64,000 nucleotides of DNA from JAQUCI01 sp034932685 (GCA_034932685.1 JAYFOM010000012.1:1-64000); one strand, 5' to 3'; counted from the first letter of the stretch, positions 1 through 9,054 are shown. Notes: a model not told the origin generated them from the letters alone. Numbers and translations: made by a program.

Positions 1-34
1 TTCTTTGATCGAAATTAATGTGTTCAAACTTCAT
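1..34 (-). CDS. 5' end of a gene leaving the window (partial)
   Basis: An ATG at 34 on the minus strand opens a reading frame MKFEHINFDQR that runs off the left edge. It is preceded by a good ribosome binding site (AAAGGAAG, about 9 bases upstream). Only eleven codons are visible, too few to name a product. It is divergent from the ceramidase-like gene that starts at 206. Confidence 0.5.
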   Translation of the reverse strand, partial: MKFEHINFDQR

Positions 35-176
35 GATATTTTACTTCCTTTCTTCGCTACAAGAACACATCTATATCATAAGTTTTCTCACACTTATTTC
101 CAGTTACTTTTAAAAACGGAAATTACTTTAAGAATTCACTATAACATATAGATAACTTAGAATTATGATAGATTTG

Positions 177-185
177 TGTTATAAT
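177..185 (+). promoter_or_regulatory. extended -10 promoter of the ceramidase-like gene
   Basis: TATAAT at 180-185 is preceded by TG at 177-178, an extended -10. A weak -35 (TTAGAA, 157-162) lies 17 bases upstream. It would start transcription of the three-gene unit 206-2853. Inferred from sequence only. Confidence 0.5.
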
Positions 186-205
186 TAACAAATAGAGGTA
201 TGATT

Positions 206-1414
206 ATGTTGATTGGATATAATCAAATTTGCATCAACCCAACCAAACCTACCATCCATGTCGGAATATTCAATGAAAAAAATCCAATTTTAAATGTGCG
301 TGGAGATCTTTATGCACGATGTCTTAGATTAAAAAGCGATGATCATAATTTAATTATCTTAGCTTTTGATTCTCTTGGTATCAGTAAAGATATTCAGAGA
401 ATATTTGAAAGTAAAATTAAAGAGGTTATCAAAGAAGATGTAACCTTTATTTTCAGTAGCACCCATACTCATTACGCACCTTCATTATGCAATGTGAATA
501 ACTTGATAAATGTCGATCAAACATATATGGAGTATACAGTCAAAAAAGTTGCTTTAATGATCAAGAACTGCCATTTGGTTGACAAGAATATCTATGTCAA
601 TTACAGTTGGGAACAATTTGATCATGTTGGTAAACCTCGCATCAACAACAAAAGTAGTGATCAAGTCTATGGCGGTGTATTAAGTTTTTATGATGATCAT
701 GCTCGAATTGGTAACATTGTCTTTTATAACTGTCACCCCACAACCCCTCAAGGTTACGCTAATTATTTTACTAGCGAGTTTCCAGGTAGTGCTGTTGAAC
801 GCTTGATCAGAAAATACCCTAAAGAGTTTTTCATCTACTTACAAGGTGCTGATGGCGATATATCAACCCGTCTTAATCGTCGTAGCAATAACTATGACGA
901 AATAACACGCTTAGGCAACTTACTAGCCCTTCACTTCATCAAATTAATGAACCGTAACGCAAATTTAAAACAACGTATTCTCACCATCGATCATGTTCAA
1001 GAACAATTTGATGTCAATGTACAATTAAAACCATATAAAGAAATCTTAAGTGATAAGCTTGATCAATATACTGAAAAAGAGCTTATTGAACTCTCTTTTG
1101 GTGAGAAATTTGTCAATGTAATGAAAGACAAGATCATTGATACTCAAACATCAGTTACTTTCAATTGTCTTGATTTGGCAGGTTATCGCTTGATATTTAA
1201 TCCTTTTGAACTTTTTTCCGATTATAATCGCTATATCAACAAAGATCAGACCCTTTTAGTATGTTATAGCCAAGGACTGATCGGCTATTTAACTCAACCC
1301 AAAAACAAGCACATATCATATGAATACTACATTGAACTACAAACTGAAGAGGATAAGCAAAATGTCATTTCGAAGATCAAAGCATACAATCAAAAATCCT
1401 TTTTTACAAAGTGA
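206..1414 (+). CDS. neutral/alkaline ceramidase-like protein
   Basis: About 402 residues resembling the neutral ceramidase superfamily. Visible family-like motifs, counted from the upstream ATG, are THTH (88-91), NCHPTTP (179-185) and QGADGDIS (216-223). In that family such His and Asp positions help form the Zn site and the active-site loop. No signal peptide is visible, so the protein looks cytoplasmic, unlike secreted ceramidases, and the substrate is unknown. The ATG at 200 is only one base from the AGAGG ribosome binding site. The ATG at 206 has normal spacing (7) and is preferred. The 3' end overlaps the radical SAM gene by about 53 bases in another frame. Family assignment is moderately sure; true ceramidase activity is not implied. 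Confidence 0.65.
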   Translation: MLIGYNQICINPTKPTIHVGIFNEKNPILNVRGDLYARCLRLKSDDHNLIILAFDSLGISKDIQRIFESKIKEVIKEDVTFIFSSTHTHYAPSLCNVNNLINVDQTYMEYTVKKVALMIKNCHLVDKNIYVNYSWEQFDHVGKPRINNKSSDQVYGGVLSFYDDHARIGNIVFYNCHPTTPQGYANYFTSEFPGSAVERLIRKYPKEFFIYLQGADGDISTRLNRRSNNYDEITRLGNLLALHFIKLMNRNANLKQRILTIDHVQEQFDVNVQLKPYKEILSDKLDQYTEKELIELSFGEKFVNVMKDKIIDTQTSVTFNCLDLAGYRLIFNPFELFSDYNRYINKDQTLLVCYSQGLIGYLTQPKNKHISYEYYIELQTEEDKQNVISKIKAYNQKSFFTK

Positions 1415-2330
1415 TGATAATCTCCGATATCATACATATAGTTATTATCTAAAAAATAAGTACCATCAGAAAGTATTTAAAATACCGCTTGATGCGGGTT
1501 TTTCATGTCCCAATCGTGATGGAACTTGTGGTTTTGGTGGTTGTTGGTTTTGTAGTAGTCGTGGTAGTGGCGATACAATAATCCAATCAAATGATATCTA
1601 TAAGCAGTTTTTAGCTGGTAAACAAATGATGATGCGAAAATGGCCAAGTGGTTTAACAATCGCTTATTTCCAAGCTTATACAAATACTCATGCTAGTTTA
1701 GCAGTACTAAAAGCACTATATGATCCTTTTGTATTAGATACAGCAATTGTTGAAATTGCGATAGCTACTCGTCCTGATTGTTTGGATGATGATAAAATCG
1801 CATATTTTCAAGTTTTAAACAAGATAAAACCAATCACAATTGAACTAGGCTTACAATCAATTAATGATGAAACCATGACAATGCTCAATCGAGGTCATGA
1901 TCTTAACTGTTTGAATAAAACCGTAGAAAAATTGCAAAAAGCTAATATTCGTGTATGTCTTCATATCATTAACGGCTTACCAAATGAAAGTGAAGCAATG
2001 ATGCTTGCAACAGCAAAACACATAGCAAAGCTAAACGTTGATGGTATCAAGATTCACATGTTACATATAATTAAAAATACGAAGTTAGCTGAAGTGTATG
2101 GAAATAATCCATTCTATTTGCTCAGTAAGAATGAGTATGTTGATATCGTGATAAAGCAGCTTGAGTTATTGCCACCAACTATGGTAATAGAACGTGTTAC
2201 TGGTGATGCTTTAGTATCTGAATTAATTGCACCATTGTGGACTTGCAATAAGACAATCATTCGCAATGATATTGCCAAGGAAATGGTAAAAAAAGATACC
2301 TACCAAGGAAAATACTATGAGACCAACTAA
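1362..2330 (+). CDS. mnmL: radical SAM protein, TIGR01212/YtqA family (MnmL-like)
   Basis: About 322 residues, the usual length of the family. Near the N terminus is the family's Cys-rich stretch (PNRDGTCGFGGCWFC), followed by conserved blocks EIAIATRPDCL, ELGLQS and HIINGLPNE typical of TIGR01212 radical SAM enzymes. In Bacillus subtilis the homologue YtqA lies beside YtqB, and both are reported to act in tRNA wobble uridine (xm5U34) modification. The next gene here is the YtqB homologue, overlapping by 14 bases, which supports the same job. An ATG at 1320 exists, but the one at 1362 has AAGAGG 9 bases upstream and gives the expected length. The gene starts inside the preceding gene, suggesting coupled translation. 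Confidence 0.8.
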   Translation: MSFRRSKHTIKNPFLQSDDNLRYHTYSYYLKNKYHQKVFKIPLDAGFSCPNRDGTCGFGGCWFCSSRGSGDTIIQSNDIYKQFLAGKQMMMRKWPSGLTIAYFQAYTNTHASLAVLKALYDPFVLDTAIVEIAIATRPDCLDDDKIAYFQVLNKIKPITIELGLQSINDETMTMLNRGHDLNCLNKTVEKLQKANIRVCLHIINGLPNESEAMMLATAKHIAKLNVDGIKIHMLHIIKNTKLAEVYGNNPFYLLSKNEYVDIVIKQLELLPPTMVIERVTGDALVSELIAPLWTCNKTIIRNDIAKEMVKKDTYQGKYYETN

Positions 2331-2853
2331 CATCAATATAGTAGCTCATAATTGGATCAAGGAAATTATCACATCAACAAGTATTGCGATTGATGCAACA
2401 ATCGGTAATGGTAATGACACCTTATTTTTAGCTTCACATTGTTATTTTGTATATGGTTTTGATATCCAAACTGTAGCACTTTCAAACACAAAAAATATGC
2501 TTACTCATCTTACTAATTTTGAGTTAATATGTGATAGTCATACTAATATGAGTCACTACGTCAAACAGCAAGTAGACTTAGTTGTGTTTAATCTTGGTTA
2601 TCTACCTAAAGGTGATCCAACCATAACAACAACAGCTCCTTTAACCATGCAGGCAATTAAAGAAGCTGCTAAATTACTTAAATCAAACGGGTATTTATTT
2701 ATCACCTTTTATATTGGACATTTAAATGGTAAAACTGAGCATGATTGTTTTATTGAGCAGTTAGAATTAATGACAGCATTTAAACTCTTAAAATCTTACA
2801 CTTACCAAGATAGAAAAGATGCTCCCATCTTGTATTTACTTCAAAGAACTTAA
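2317..2853 (+). CDS. mnmM: tRNA (mnm5s2U34)-methyltransferase, YtqB/MnmM family
   Basis: 178 residues, a class I SAM-dependent methyltransferase of the YtqB (rRNA_methylase, PF06962) family. The SAM-binding motif DATIGNGNDT lies near residue 25, the acidic residue after beta 2 is in GFDIQ, and the family signature FNLGYLPKGD sits near residue 90. The B. subtilis YtqB protein is reported to convert nm5(s2)U34 to mnm5(s2)U34 in tRNA. It overlaps the MnmL-like gene by 14 bases, so the two are translationally coupled. A terminator follows directly. Confidence 0.85.
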   Translation: MRPTNINIVAHNWIKEIITSTSIAIDATIGNGNDTLFLASHCYFVYGFDIQTVALSNTKNMLTHLTNFELICDSHTNMSHYVKQQVDLVVFNLGYLPKGDPTITTTAPLTMQAIKEAAKLLKSNGYLFITFYIGHLNGKTEHDCFIEQLELMTAFKLLKSYTYQDRKDAPILYLLQRT

Positions 2854-2857
2854 ATTG

Positions 2858-2884
2858 AAAAAAGACGCTTAGCGTCTTTTTTCA
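2858..2884 (+). terminator. rho-independent terminator after mnmM
   Basis: An AAAAAAGACGC / GCGTCTTTTTT hairpin with a very short loop is followed by a T run, just downstream of the mnmM stop. Confidence 0.85.
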
Positions 2885-2889
2885 TATTA

Positions 2890-2980
2890 TTATAAGGGGA
2901 TAGAATTCTGCACGGTTTTTTAGGGAATTTATTTGCAGGAGAAGAGGTTCATCCGCGCAGGTAAGCATTTCTTCTTACAC
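2890..2980. ncRNA. possible small structured RNA, identity unknown
   Basis: This stretch between the mnmM terminator and the next promoter is richer in G+C than the surrounding spacer and can fold. CTGCaCGG (2908-2915) pairs with CCGcGCAG (2953-2960), seven pairs with one A/C mismatch, enclosing a purine-rich segment. A second small stem, GTAAG (2961-2965) with CTTAC (2974-2978), follows. I could not match it to a riboswitch, SRP, 6S or tmRNA consensus. It could be an sRNA, part of a leader, or chance. Confidence 0.3.
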
Positions 2981-3020
2981 TGAAAATATACCAATTAAAA
3001 TACGCTAAATAATCGTTTAA

Positions 3021-3051
3021 TTGTGTAAAATTATGTGAAATATCTTATAAT
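3021..3051 (+). promoter_or_regulatory. promoter of the glutamine amidotransferase gene
   Basis: A perfect -10 TATAAT (3046-3051) has TTGTGT (3021-3026) 19 bases upstream as a long-spaced -35. It lies 25 bases before the probable start codon. Confidence 0.5.
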
Positions 3052-3076
3052 ATTGATAAACTAAATGGAGACTAAT

Positions 3077-3790
3077 ATGAAACCACGTATCTTAATAACA
3101 ACTCGCGTTAATCCTAATGAGAAGAAACTCAAAACCGCTATTTATACTGATTATATTGAAGCTATCTATCAGGCAAATGGAACAGTTTTACTCTTTCCAC
3201 ATCGCATAAATGATGATCTTGATGATATCGTTGCTTTCTTTGATGGTTTATTGATAACTGGTGGTGAAGATGTTGATAGCAAGTATTACAACGAACCATT
3301 ACATGAAACAGCACAAATCGCATATAGCACCATTGATGAAGCTGATCTTATCTTAGCGCGAAAGTTCAAAGAAGCTAATAAACCGATATTTGGTATTTGC
3401 AGAGGTCTTCAAGTTTTAAATGTTGCTTTTGGCGGTTCATTGATTCAAGATATTCCAAGTGAGTTTGGTGGTGCTGCTGAGACTCACCAACAACAACTAC
3501 GTTTAGACAATCCTAAGATGGCTCATTCGGTTGATTTTACTGTTACAAGTCAACTACACGATATCTTTGGTGATACATATCAAGTCAATAGTTATCATCA
3601 TCAAGCTATAAAAAAATTATCCCCATATTTCAAAGCGACTGCTTATAGTCCTGATGGTTTGATTGAAGCTATTGAAGATGGTAATAATATCTTTGCGGTA
3701 CAATGGCATCCAGAAAGACTGATTGATGATGACAAGCACTTTGCTTTATTTGAATTATTTATCAAGCTATGTTTAAAGCATCAAAAATAA
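3077..3790 (+). CDS. class I glutamine amidotransferase-like gamma-glutamyl hydrolase (PuuD/C26 family)
   Basis: About 237 residues. The nucleophile elbow GICRGLQVLN (Cys near residue 110) and the late His-Glu of QWHPE give the Cys-His-Glu triad of peptidase C26. The early motif LITGGEDVD is typical of the gamma-glutamyl-GABA hydrolase (PuuD) group. It probably hydrolyses a gamma-glutamyl amide in the cytoplasm, releasing glutamate. The substrate cannot be read from sequence, and no polyamine genes are nearby. The ATG at 3065 lies inside the ribosome binding site (GGAG, 3067-3070), so the ATG at 3077 is preferred. It is a single gene with its own promoter, convergent with udp. Confidence 0.8.
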   Translation: MKPRILITTRVNPNEKKLKTAIYTDYIEAIYQANGTVLLFPHRINDDLDDIVAFFDGLLITGGEDVDSKYYNEPLHETAQIAYSTIDEADLILARKFKEANKPIFGICRGLQVLNVAFGGSLIQDIPSEFGGAAETHQQQLRLDNPKMAHSVDFTVTSQLHDIFGDTYQVNSYHHQAIKKLSPYFKATAYSPDGLIEAIEDGNNIFAVQWHPERLIDDDKHFALFELFIKLCLKHQK

Positions 3791-3813
3791 AGAACGTCAT
3801 TGACGTTCTTTAT
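3789..3813. terminator. bidirectional terminator between convergent genes
   Basis: The 11-bp perfect inverted repeat AAAGAACGTCA / TGACGTTCTTT (3789-3799, 3801-3811) serves the plus-strand amidotransferase and the minus-strand suf-udp operon. It overlaps the last codons of udp. Confidence 0.8.
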
Positions 3814-4576
3814 CTAATTTGATCAATTCTTTTATGGCATCAATCGCAGTTTTAATCGCGATATCTGTGTCGTGTACGATCTTATCTGGTAACCCTTCTT
3901 TTCTTCTTTCTTGATTACCAACTACCAATAAGACACTACCAACTCTTACTCTTAGATAACTACCAATGACAAATAAAGCGGCCGATTCCATTTCACTTGT
4001 TAATGCACCAGCTTTTACCCAAGCATCCCATTTATTTAACAGTTCATAACTAATTGGTTTAACCGCTGGTTCATGTTGACCATAAAACGAATCCTTACAA
4101 TGAACAATTCCAATATGATATTTAAGCTTATTATCTAACGCAGCTTTTTCAAGAGCGTTAATGATTTGATGATTAGCAACCGCTGGAAATTCGATTGGTA
4201 CATACTCCCGGGCTGTTCCTTCATTACGAATAGCGCCGCTTGCGATAACAATATCGCCACCTTCTACTTCAAGTGCCATTCCCCCTGATGTACCTACTCT
4301 AATAAAGGTATCAGCACCAATATGTACTAGTTCTTCTAAGGCAATAGCAGCACTTGGACCACCAATACCAGTTGATGTCACACTGACTTTAACATTATCT
4401 AAATAGCCAGTATAAGTCACATATTCGCGATTATCCGCTACTAAGACTGGATTATCAAAATAATCTGCGATTAATTTACAACGCTTTGGATCACCTGGCA
4501 AAATAACATAACGGCCAACATCGCCTTTACCTAAAGCAATATGATATTCTTTTTCTTTTGAATAGACGGTACTCAT
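3797..4576 (-). CDS. udp: uridine phosphorylase-family nucleoside phosphorylase
   Basis: 259 residues of the PNP_UDP_1 family. VILPGDPKR near residue 25 and STGIGGPSAAIALEEL near 70 are phosphate- and ribose-binding blocks. The RVGTSGG motif and the EMESAALF signature (near 195) are typical of uridine phosphorylases. It splits uridine (or a related nucleoside) with phosphate into base and ribose-1-phosphate for pyrimidine salvage. The start has a strong ribosome binding site (AAGGAG). It is the last gene of the suf operon direction, 53 bases after the cyclo-ligase gene. Purine specificity is less likely given the overall match to Udp. Confidence 0.85.
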   Translation of the reverse strand: MSTVYSKEKEYHIALGKGDVGRYVILPGDPKRCKLIADYFDNPVLVADNREYVTYTGYLDNVKVSVTSTGIGGPSAAIALEELVHIGADTFIRVGTSGGMALEVEGGDIVIASGAIRNEGTAREYVPIEFPAVANHQIINALEKAALDNKLKYHIGIVHCKDSFYGQHEPAVKPISYELLNKWDAWVKAGALTSEMESAALFVIGSYLRVRVGSVLLVVGNQERRKEGLPDKIVHDTDIAIKTAIDAIKELIKLDKERQ

Positions 4577-4629
4577 TATCTCTCTCCTTATTCGATATTA
4601 TTATTTTATCATAAAATTAACACCTATTG

Positions 4630-5172
4630 TTAAGAGCTAATGATGCCCTCTTCATTAATGATAATATCCATTTTTATATCATGGTTCTCCCAAGGTATAT
4701 TCTCAACTTCTTGATATTTATAAGCCAATCCTATTTTCAAACCTTGATAATCAGATAAATAACGATCATAGTATCCTTTGCCATGTCCTAAACGATGCTT
4801 GGTTTTATCATAAGCGACCATCGGAACAATCATTACATCAATCATGTTTTTTGCGATCGCTTCACCAACTGGCTCATATATATTTAGCATTCCTTTTTTT
4901 AGTTGTGCTAAATCTTCAATAATTACAAAATTAAGGATATTGGGTTTTGTACAAACACCACTACTAACCTTGATCTTTAAAGCCAATAATCTCTTTAGCA
5001 AAGCAAAAGTATCAACTTCTTCTTTCAAACTTAGATAAATACCAACTGACTTCGTGTCTTTGATCAATTTCATAAGATACTCTAAAATAGTTTGATCAGC
5101 TTTTGTTTTAGCATCAGCATCAAATGCTTTACTTCTTTGTTTGATCAATTTACGAAGATCTGCTTTATTCAT
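4630..5172 (-). CDS. 5-formyltetrahydrofolate cyclo-ligase
   Basis: 180 residues, typical for the MTHFS/YgfA family. The family motif GHGKGYYDRYL lies near residue 128, and a basic N terminus (KADLRKLIKQRSKA) forms the expected ATP-binding start. It makes 5,10-methenyl-THF from 5-formyl-THF with ATP, returning folate to the one-carbon pool. The start codon overlaps the sufB stop as ATGA, so it is translationally coupled to the Fe-S operon. Why folate repair is coupled to Fe-S assembly is not evident; it may simply share housekeeping expression. Confidence 0.88.
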   Translation of the reverse strand: MNKADLRKLIKQRSKAFDADAKTKADQTILEYLMKLIKDTKSVGIYLSLKEEVDTFALLKRLLALKIKVSSGVCTKPNILNFVIIEDLAQLKKGMLNIYEPVGEAIAKNMIDVMIVPMVAYDKTKHRLGHGKGYYDRYLSDYQGLKIGLAYKYQEVENIPWENHDIKMDIIINEEGIISS

Positions 5173-6572
5173 CCAATTGAGCCTTCCATTTCAAGTTTCA
5201 ATAACTGATTTAATTCAACAGCGTATTCCATGGGTAACTCTCTTGTAAATGGTTCAATAAAACCCATGATGATCATTTCAGTTGCTTGAGCTTTAGTTAA
5301 ACCTCTTGCCATTAAATAGAATAATTGCTCTTCACTAATCTTTGAGACCGTTGCTTCATGTTCAATCGTACTATTTTTATTAGCTGAATAGTTTGTTGGA
5401 ATCGTATCACTATATGATAGATCATCTAATATCAAAGTATCACATTCAACCTTTGATTTAGCATTAGTTGCTTTAGTGCCGTGACTTACAAGGCCACGAT
5501 AATTAACTCGACCACCTAAACGGGATATTGATTTTGAGATTATCGATGAACTGGTATTAGGTGCTAAATGAATCATTTTAGCCCCAGCATCTTGTTGTTG
5601 GTTTTTACTAGCAACTGCAATTGATATACAAATACCTTTTGCGTATTCTTCTGCCAATATACACGCAGGATATTTCATGTTAATGCTTGATCCTAAATTA
5701 CCATCGATCCACTCCATAGTGCCTGCTTGATGGACATATGCACGTTTAGTGACTAAGTTTAAAATATTGGTAGACCAGTTTTGAACTGTTGAATAGCGAC
5801 ACTTGCCACCCTTCTTAACGATAATTTCTACTACCGCAGCATGTAATGAATCCTTACTGTATATAGGTGCTGTACATCCTTCAACATAATGAATTTCAGC
5901 ATCTTCATCAACAATTATCAATGTTCTCTCAAACTGACCCATGCTTTCGGTATTAATACGGAAATAAGACTGTAGCGGTTTATCAAGTTTAACCCCTTTT
6001 GGAACATAGATAAAAGAGCCACCAGACCAAACAGCGCTATTAAGTGCCGCAAACTTATTATCAGTAAATGGTACAACTGTCGCAAAATATGACTTAAATA
6101 GTTCTGGATATAACTTAAGAGCTGTATCAGTATCAAGAAAGATAACCCCAGCATCTTCAACTTCCTTTAACATATTATGGTATACCGCTTCTGATTCATA
6201 TTGTGTCGTAACGCCTGCTAAAAAATCACGTTCTGCTTGTGGTATACCCAACCGATCAAATGTGTTTTTAATCGTATCTGGTACTTCATCCCAATCATTC
6301 TTAACTGCTTGGCTTGATTTTATATAATATGTATAGTCATCAAAATTGATAAAGCTGAGATCAGGTCCAAAATTAGGCATTGCTCTATTTTTAAAATGTT
6401 CATAGGCTTTTAAACGAAACTCTAACATCCATTCAGGTTCATTCTTTTTTGAACTTATAGCCCTTACTACATCAGCACTTAATCCTTTTTCAGTCTTATA
6501 GACACTCACATCTTGATCACTAAAACCATACTTATACTCATCATGGCTTCTTATAACATCATCATTCTTCAT
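5169..6572 (-). CDS. sufB: Fe-S cluster assembly scaffold SufB
   Basis: About 467 residues. The SufB core is clear: SEAVYHNMLKEVE, FIYVPKGVKLDKPLQSYFRIN, HYVEGCTAP, SVQNWSTNILNLVTKRA, and the C-terminal helix block with GLTKAQATEMIIMGFIEP. SufB builds a 4Fe-4S cluster in the SufBC2D complex in the cytosol. An upstream in-frame TTG at 6590 exists, but the ATG at 6572 follows AAAGAGTG with normal spacing and overlaps sufU by 11 bases. In Bacilli the order sufCDSUB is standard, as here. Confidence 0.95.
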   Translation of the reverse strand: MKNDDVIRSHDEYKYGFSDQDVSVYKTEKGLSADVVRAISSKKNEPEWMLEFRLKAYEHFKNRAMPNFGPDLSFINFDDYTYYIKSSQAVKNDWDEVPDTIKNTFDRLGIPQAERDFLAGVTTQYESEAVYHNMLKEVEDAGVIFLDTDTALKLYPELFKSYFATVVPFTDNKFAALNSAVWSGGSFIYVPKGVKLDKPLQSYFRINTESMGQFERTLIIVDEDAEIHYVEGCTAPIYSKDSLHAAVVEIIVKKGGKCRYSTVQNWSTNILNLVTKRAYVHQAGTMEWIDGNLGSSINMKYPACILAEEYAKGICISIAVASKNQQQDAGAKMIHLAPNTSSSIISKSISRLGGRVNYRGLVSHGTKATNAKSKVECDTLILDDLSYSDTIPTNYSANKNSTIEHEATVSKISEEQLFYLMARGLTKAQATEMIIMGFIEPFTRELPMEYAVELNQLLKLEMEGSIG

Positions 6573-7011
6573 GCTTATCACTCTTTTCAATCAATTCAAG
6601 GATTGCCTTCCAACCGATTGTGGCACACTTGATACGGTTTGGTTGTTTATATACATTACTAAAAGCAATCGCTTCTGCTAATAATTCTTCATCATACGGT
6701 AAGTTTTCGATCATCTTAAAATAATTATCAATGATCAGCTTAGCCCTTCTGACCTCTGTTTTATTTAATAATTCAGTCATGATCGAGGTTGACGCGGTTG
6801 ATATTGTGCAAGCAACACCATCAAAACGAACATCTTCAATCAATCCGTCTTTGATCTTAGCTTGAACTTTTATGTCATCTATGCATGATTCACTTGCCAT
6901 ATGTACTTCATCATATGAACTATCTTCACTTAATTCATGATGCCGCGGATATTGATAGTGATCCATGATCACTTGACGCAGTACCATTGGATCTTTTAAT
7001 AAGTTACTCAT
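6562..7011 (-). CDS. sufU: SufU, zinc-dependent sulfur transfer protein for SufS
   Basis: 149 residues of the IscU-like SufU family. The three conserved Cys contexts are ESCIDD, ACTIS and RIKCATIGW. In the usual SufU the first is NPxCGD; here the Gly is changed, but the Cys and following Asp remain. In Bacillus SufU binds Zn and takes persulfide sulfur from SufS rather than acting as a scaffold. A good ribosome binding site (GAGGTG) precedes the start. It lies between sufS and sufB, overlapping sufB. Confidence 0.92.
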   Translation of the reverse strand: MSNLLKDPMVLRQVIMDHYQYPRHHELSEDSSYDEVHMASESCIDDIKVQAKIKDGLIEDVRFDGVACTISTASTSIMTELLNKTEVRRAKLIIDNYFKMIENLPYDEELLAEAIAFSNVYKQPNRIKCATIGWKAILELIEKSDKHEE

Positions 7012-7021
7012 TTTATCACCT

Positions 7022-8242
7022 CTATATGATTAGATTGATACAATTTTCAATCGTTACTTCTTTTAATCTTTTTACAAATTCATCAATTTCAGCTTTAGTA
7101 TTATAGAAATACAAGCTACACCTGATGGTATCATCAGTCTTTAATACCCCTTTTAATATCTTGGCACAGTGATTACCAGCTCTTACGGCAATATTATGAG
7201 CATTTAAATACGCCGCAGCATCTTGTGAAAATATGTCTTTAACATTTAAAGCAATAATTCCCCCAGTAGCGTGTGGGTTATAAACAATAACATTTGATAG
7301 GTTTTTAAGCTCTCTAATCAAATACTGACGGAGCTCATCTTCATATAGTGCAATATTTTCCATCTTGAGTGCTTTTAAATAATCTACTGCTTTACTTAAT
7401 CCAAGCACCCCTTCAATGGCTGGTGTACCAGCTTCAAATTTATCGGGAGTACTTTTTAAGATGACATTACCATCACGATCAAAACGTGCATTACTACCAC
7501 CACCATAAAATAAGGGGTCAATCATCGCAAGTAGCTCTTTTTTACCATACAAGACTCCAACACCTGTTGGTGAAAGCATCTTGTGACCACTAAATGCGAG
7601 AAAATCAACATCCAGCGCTTTTACATCAACTGGTATATGAGGGACTGATTGTGCACCATCAACAATGATATACGCGTCATGTTCGTGAGTTACAGCAGCT
7701 ATTTCTTTAATCGGACTAATATAGCCAACAACATTAGAAACATGGGTAATTGCGACAAGCTTAACTTTATCGTGCATTGCTTTTTTAAAATTACTTAATG
7801 TCAATGCGCCTTCATCAGTCAAAGTAACATATTCAATTTTTGCTTTTTTAAGCTTAGCAATGTGAAATAACGGTAATATATTACTAGCATGTTCACTTTC
7901 AGTTGTTAAGATAACATCCCCTTCATTTAAAACACGCGCACCAAATTGCAAGGCAGCTAAGTTAAGAGCAGCCGTTGCACCTGATGTAAATATGATCTCA
8001 TCGCCATCAGCATTGATAAAAGAAGCTATGTTTAAGCGTGCCTTATCATAAAGTTCACTTACCTTAAATGACATATCATAATCACCACGATGAATATTGA
8101 CAGAGTGATTAGTATAATAATCTACTACAGCATCAATAACACATTGTGGCTTCAAACTAGTAGCCCCACTATCCAAATAAATCACTGGGTCAATACGATT
8201 CAATACGGGAAAATCTTTCCTCACTTTAGCTATATCAAACAT
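7022..8242 (-). CDS. sufS: SufS cysteine desulfurase
   Basis: 406 residues, group II cysteine desulfurase. The N-terminal YLDSGATSLKP, the PLP lysine in FSGHKMLSPTGVGVLYG (near residue 225) and the catalytic Cys in RAGNHCAK (near 360) are all present. It converts cysteine to alanine and delivers persulfide sulfur to SufU/SufBCD. It overlaps sufD by 13 bases and is followed by sufU after 10 bases, so all lie in one operon. Confidence 0.95.
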   Translation of the reverse strand: MFDIAKVRKDFPVLNRIDPVIYLDSGATSLKPQCVIDAVVDYYTNHSVNIHRGDYDMSFKVSELYDKARLNIASFINADGDEIIFTSGATAALNLAALQFGARVLNEGDVILTTESEHASNILPLFHIAKLKKAKIEYVTLTDEGALTLSNFKKAMHDKVKLVAITHVSNVVGYISPIKEIAAVTHEHDAYIIVDGAQSVPHIPVDVKALDVDFLAFSGHKMLSPTGVGVLYGKKELLAMIDPLFYGGGSNARFDRDGNVILKSTPDKFEAGTPAIEGVLGLSKAVDYLKALKMENIALYEDELRQYLIRELKNLSNVIVYNPHATGGIIALNVKDIFSQDAAAYLNAHNIAVRAGNHCAKILKGVLKTDDTIRCSLYFYNTKAEIDEFVKRLKEVTIENCINLII

Positions 8243-9054
8243 GTTGCTAGCACCTTTTCATTGATTACATTCAAAAGCTCATCATTAAGCTTTTGATCAT
8301 TGATCACTTTGGTAATAGGTAATAGATATCCCAAAGCTATCAAGCGTAAAGCTTCTACTTTAGTTAATCCCCGACTTTCAAGATAATAAAGTTGATTCTC
8401 ATCAAGCTGACCAATACTCATAGCATGAGAAGCTTCAACATCATTCTCATCAATTAGTAATAAAGGAATGATCTTTGCTTGTTGTTTATCAGCGAATGTT
8501 AATACTCTTGATGCTTGATGTGACTTACTACCACTTGCACCCTTAATAATATGACCATTAGCCTTAATATAGTAATCACCTTTATTAAGCAATACCCCAT
8601 ATGTCTGCATTAGTGAAGTTGTACTCTTCGCCAAGTGATGACAATTAAGCTCTTGGTGTTTATGTTCATTAATGATAGCTGTACTGATTAGATCAATATT
8701 GGCTTTATAACCATTTAGATTATAATCAGCAATACGATCAAGTATTCCAGCTTCAAGCTCACCATAAGCAACTTGATAATTGCCACCCTCAGATATATCA
8801 ACTGTCTCTTTGATCTTTAATGTTGTACTACGATTTAGATATAATACGTTTAGTTTGCTGTTGGGCTCAATCAATGTTGAAATACTAATTTCTTTATCAT
8901 TATCTGCGATTTGAATGATCAATGTCGCTTCACTATCACGAATTGTCCTTATCTTAATATGCATTGCTTTAATAGGCTTAAGTTCAATCATTAAGTAATC
9001 ATTATTCAAAACGTTAATTATAGTATCATCAACACATACCACTTTAGTTGCCAT
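8230..9054 (-). CDS. sufD: Fe-S cluster assembly protein SufD
   Basis: About 274 residues, shorter than many SufD proteins (around 400). It has the SufBD C-terminal core: HHLAKSTTSLMQTYGVLLNKG, GASGSKSHQASRVL, IDENDVEASHAMSIGQLDENQLYYLESRGLTKVEA. The N-terminal region is reduced. SufD partners SufB and SufC2 and is implicated in iron entry. A GTG at 9072 is possible, but the ATG at 9054 overlaps the sufC stop region with GAGAG upstream and is preferred. Reduced SufD proteins occur in several small-genome Firmicutes. Confidence 0.9.
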   Translation of the reverse strand: MATKVVCVDDTIINVLNNDYLMIELKPIKAMHIKIRTIRDSEATLIIQIADNDKEISISTLIEPNSKLNVLYLNRSTTLKIKETVDISEGGNYQVAYGELEAGILDRIADYNLNGYKANIDLISTAIINEHKHQELNCHHLAKSTTSLMQTYGVLLNKGDYYIKANGHIIKGASGSKSHQASRVLTFADKQQAKIIPLLLIDENDVEASHAMSIGQLDENQLYYLESRGLTKVEALRLIALGYLLPITKVINDQKLNDELLNVINEKVLATCLI

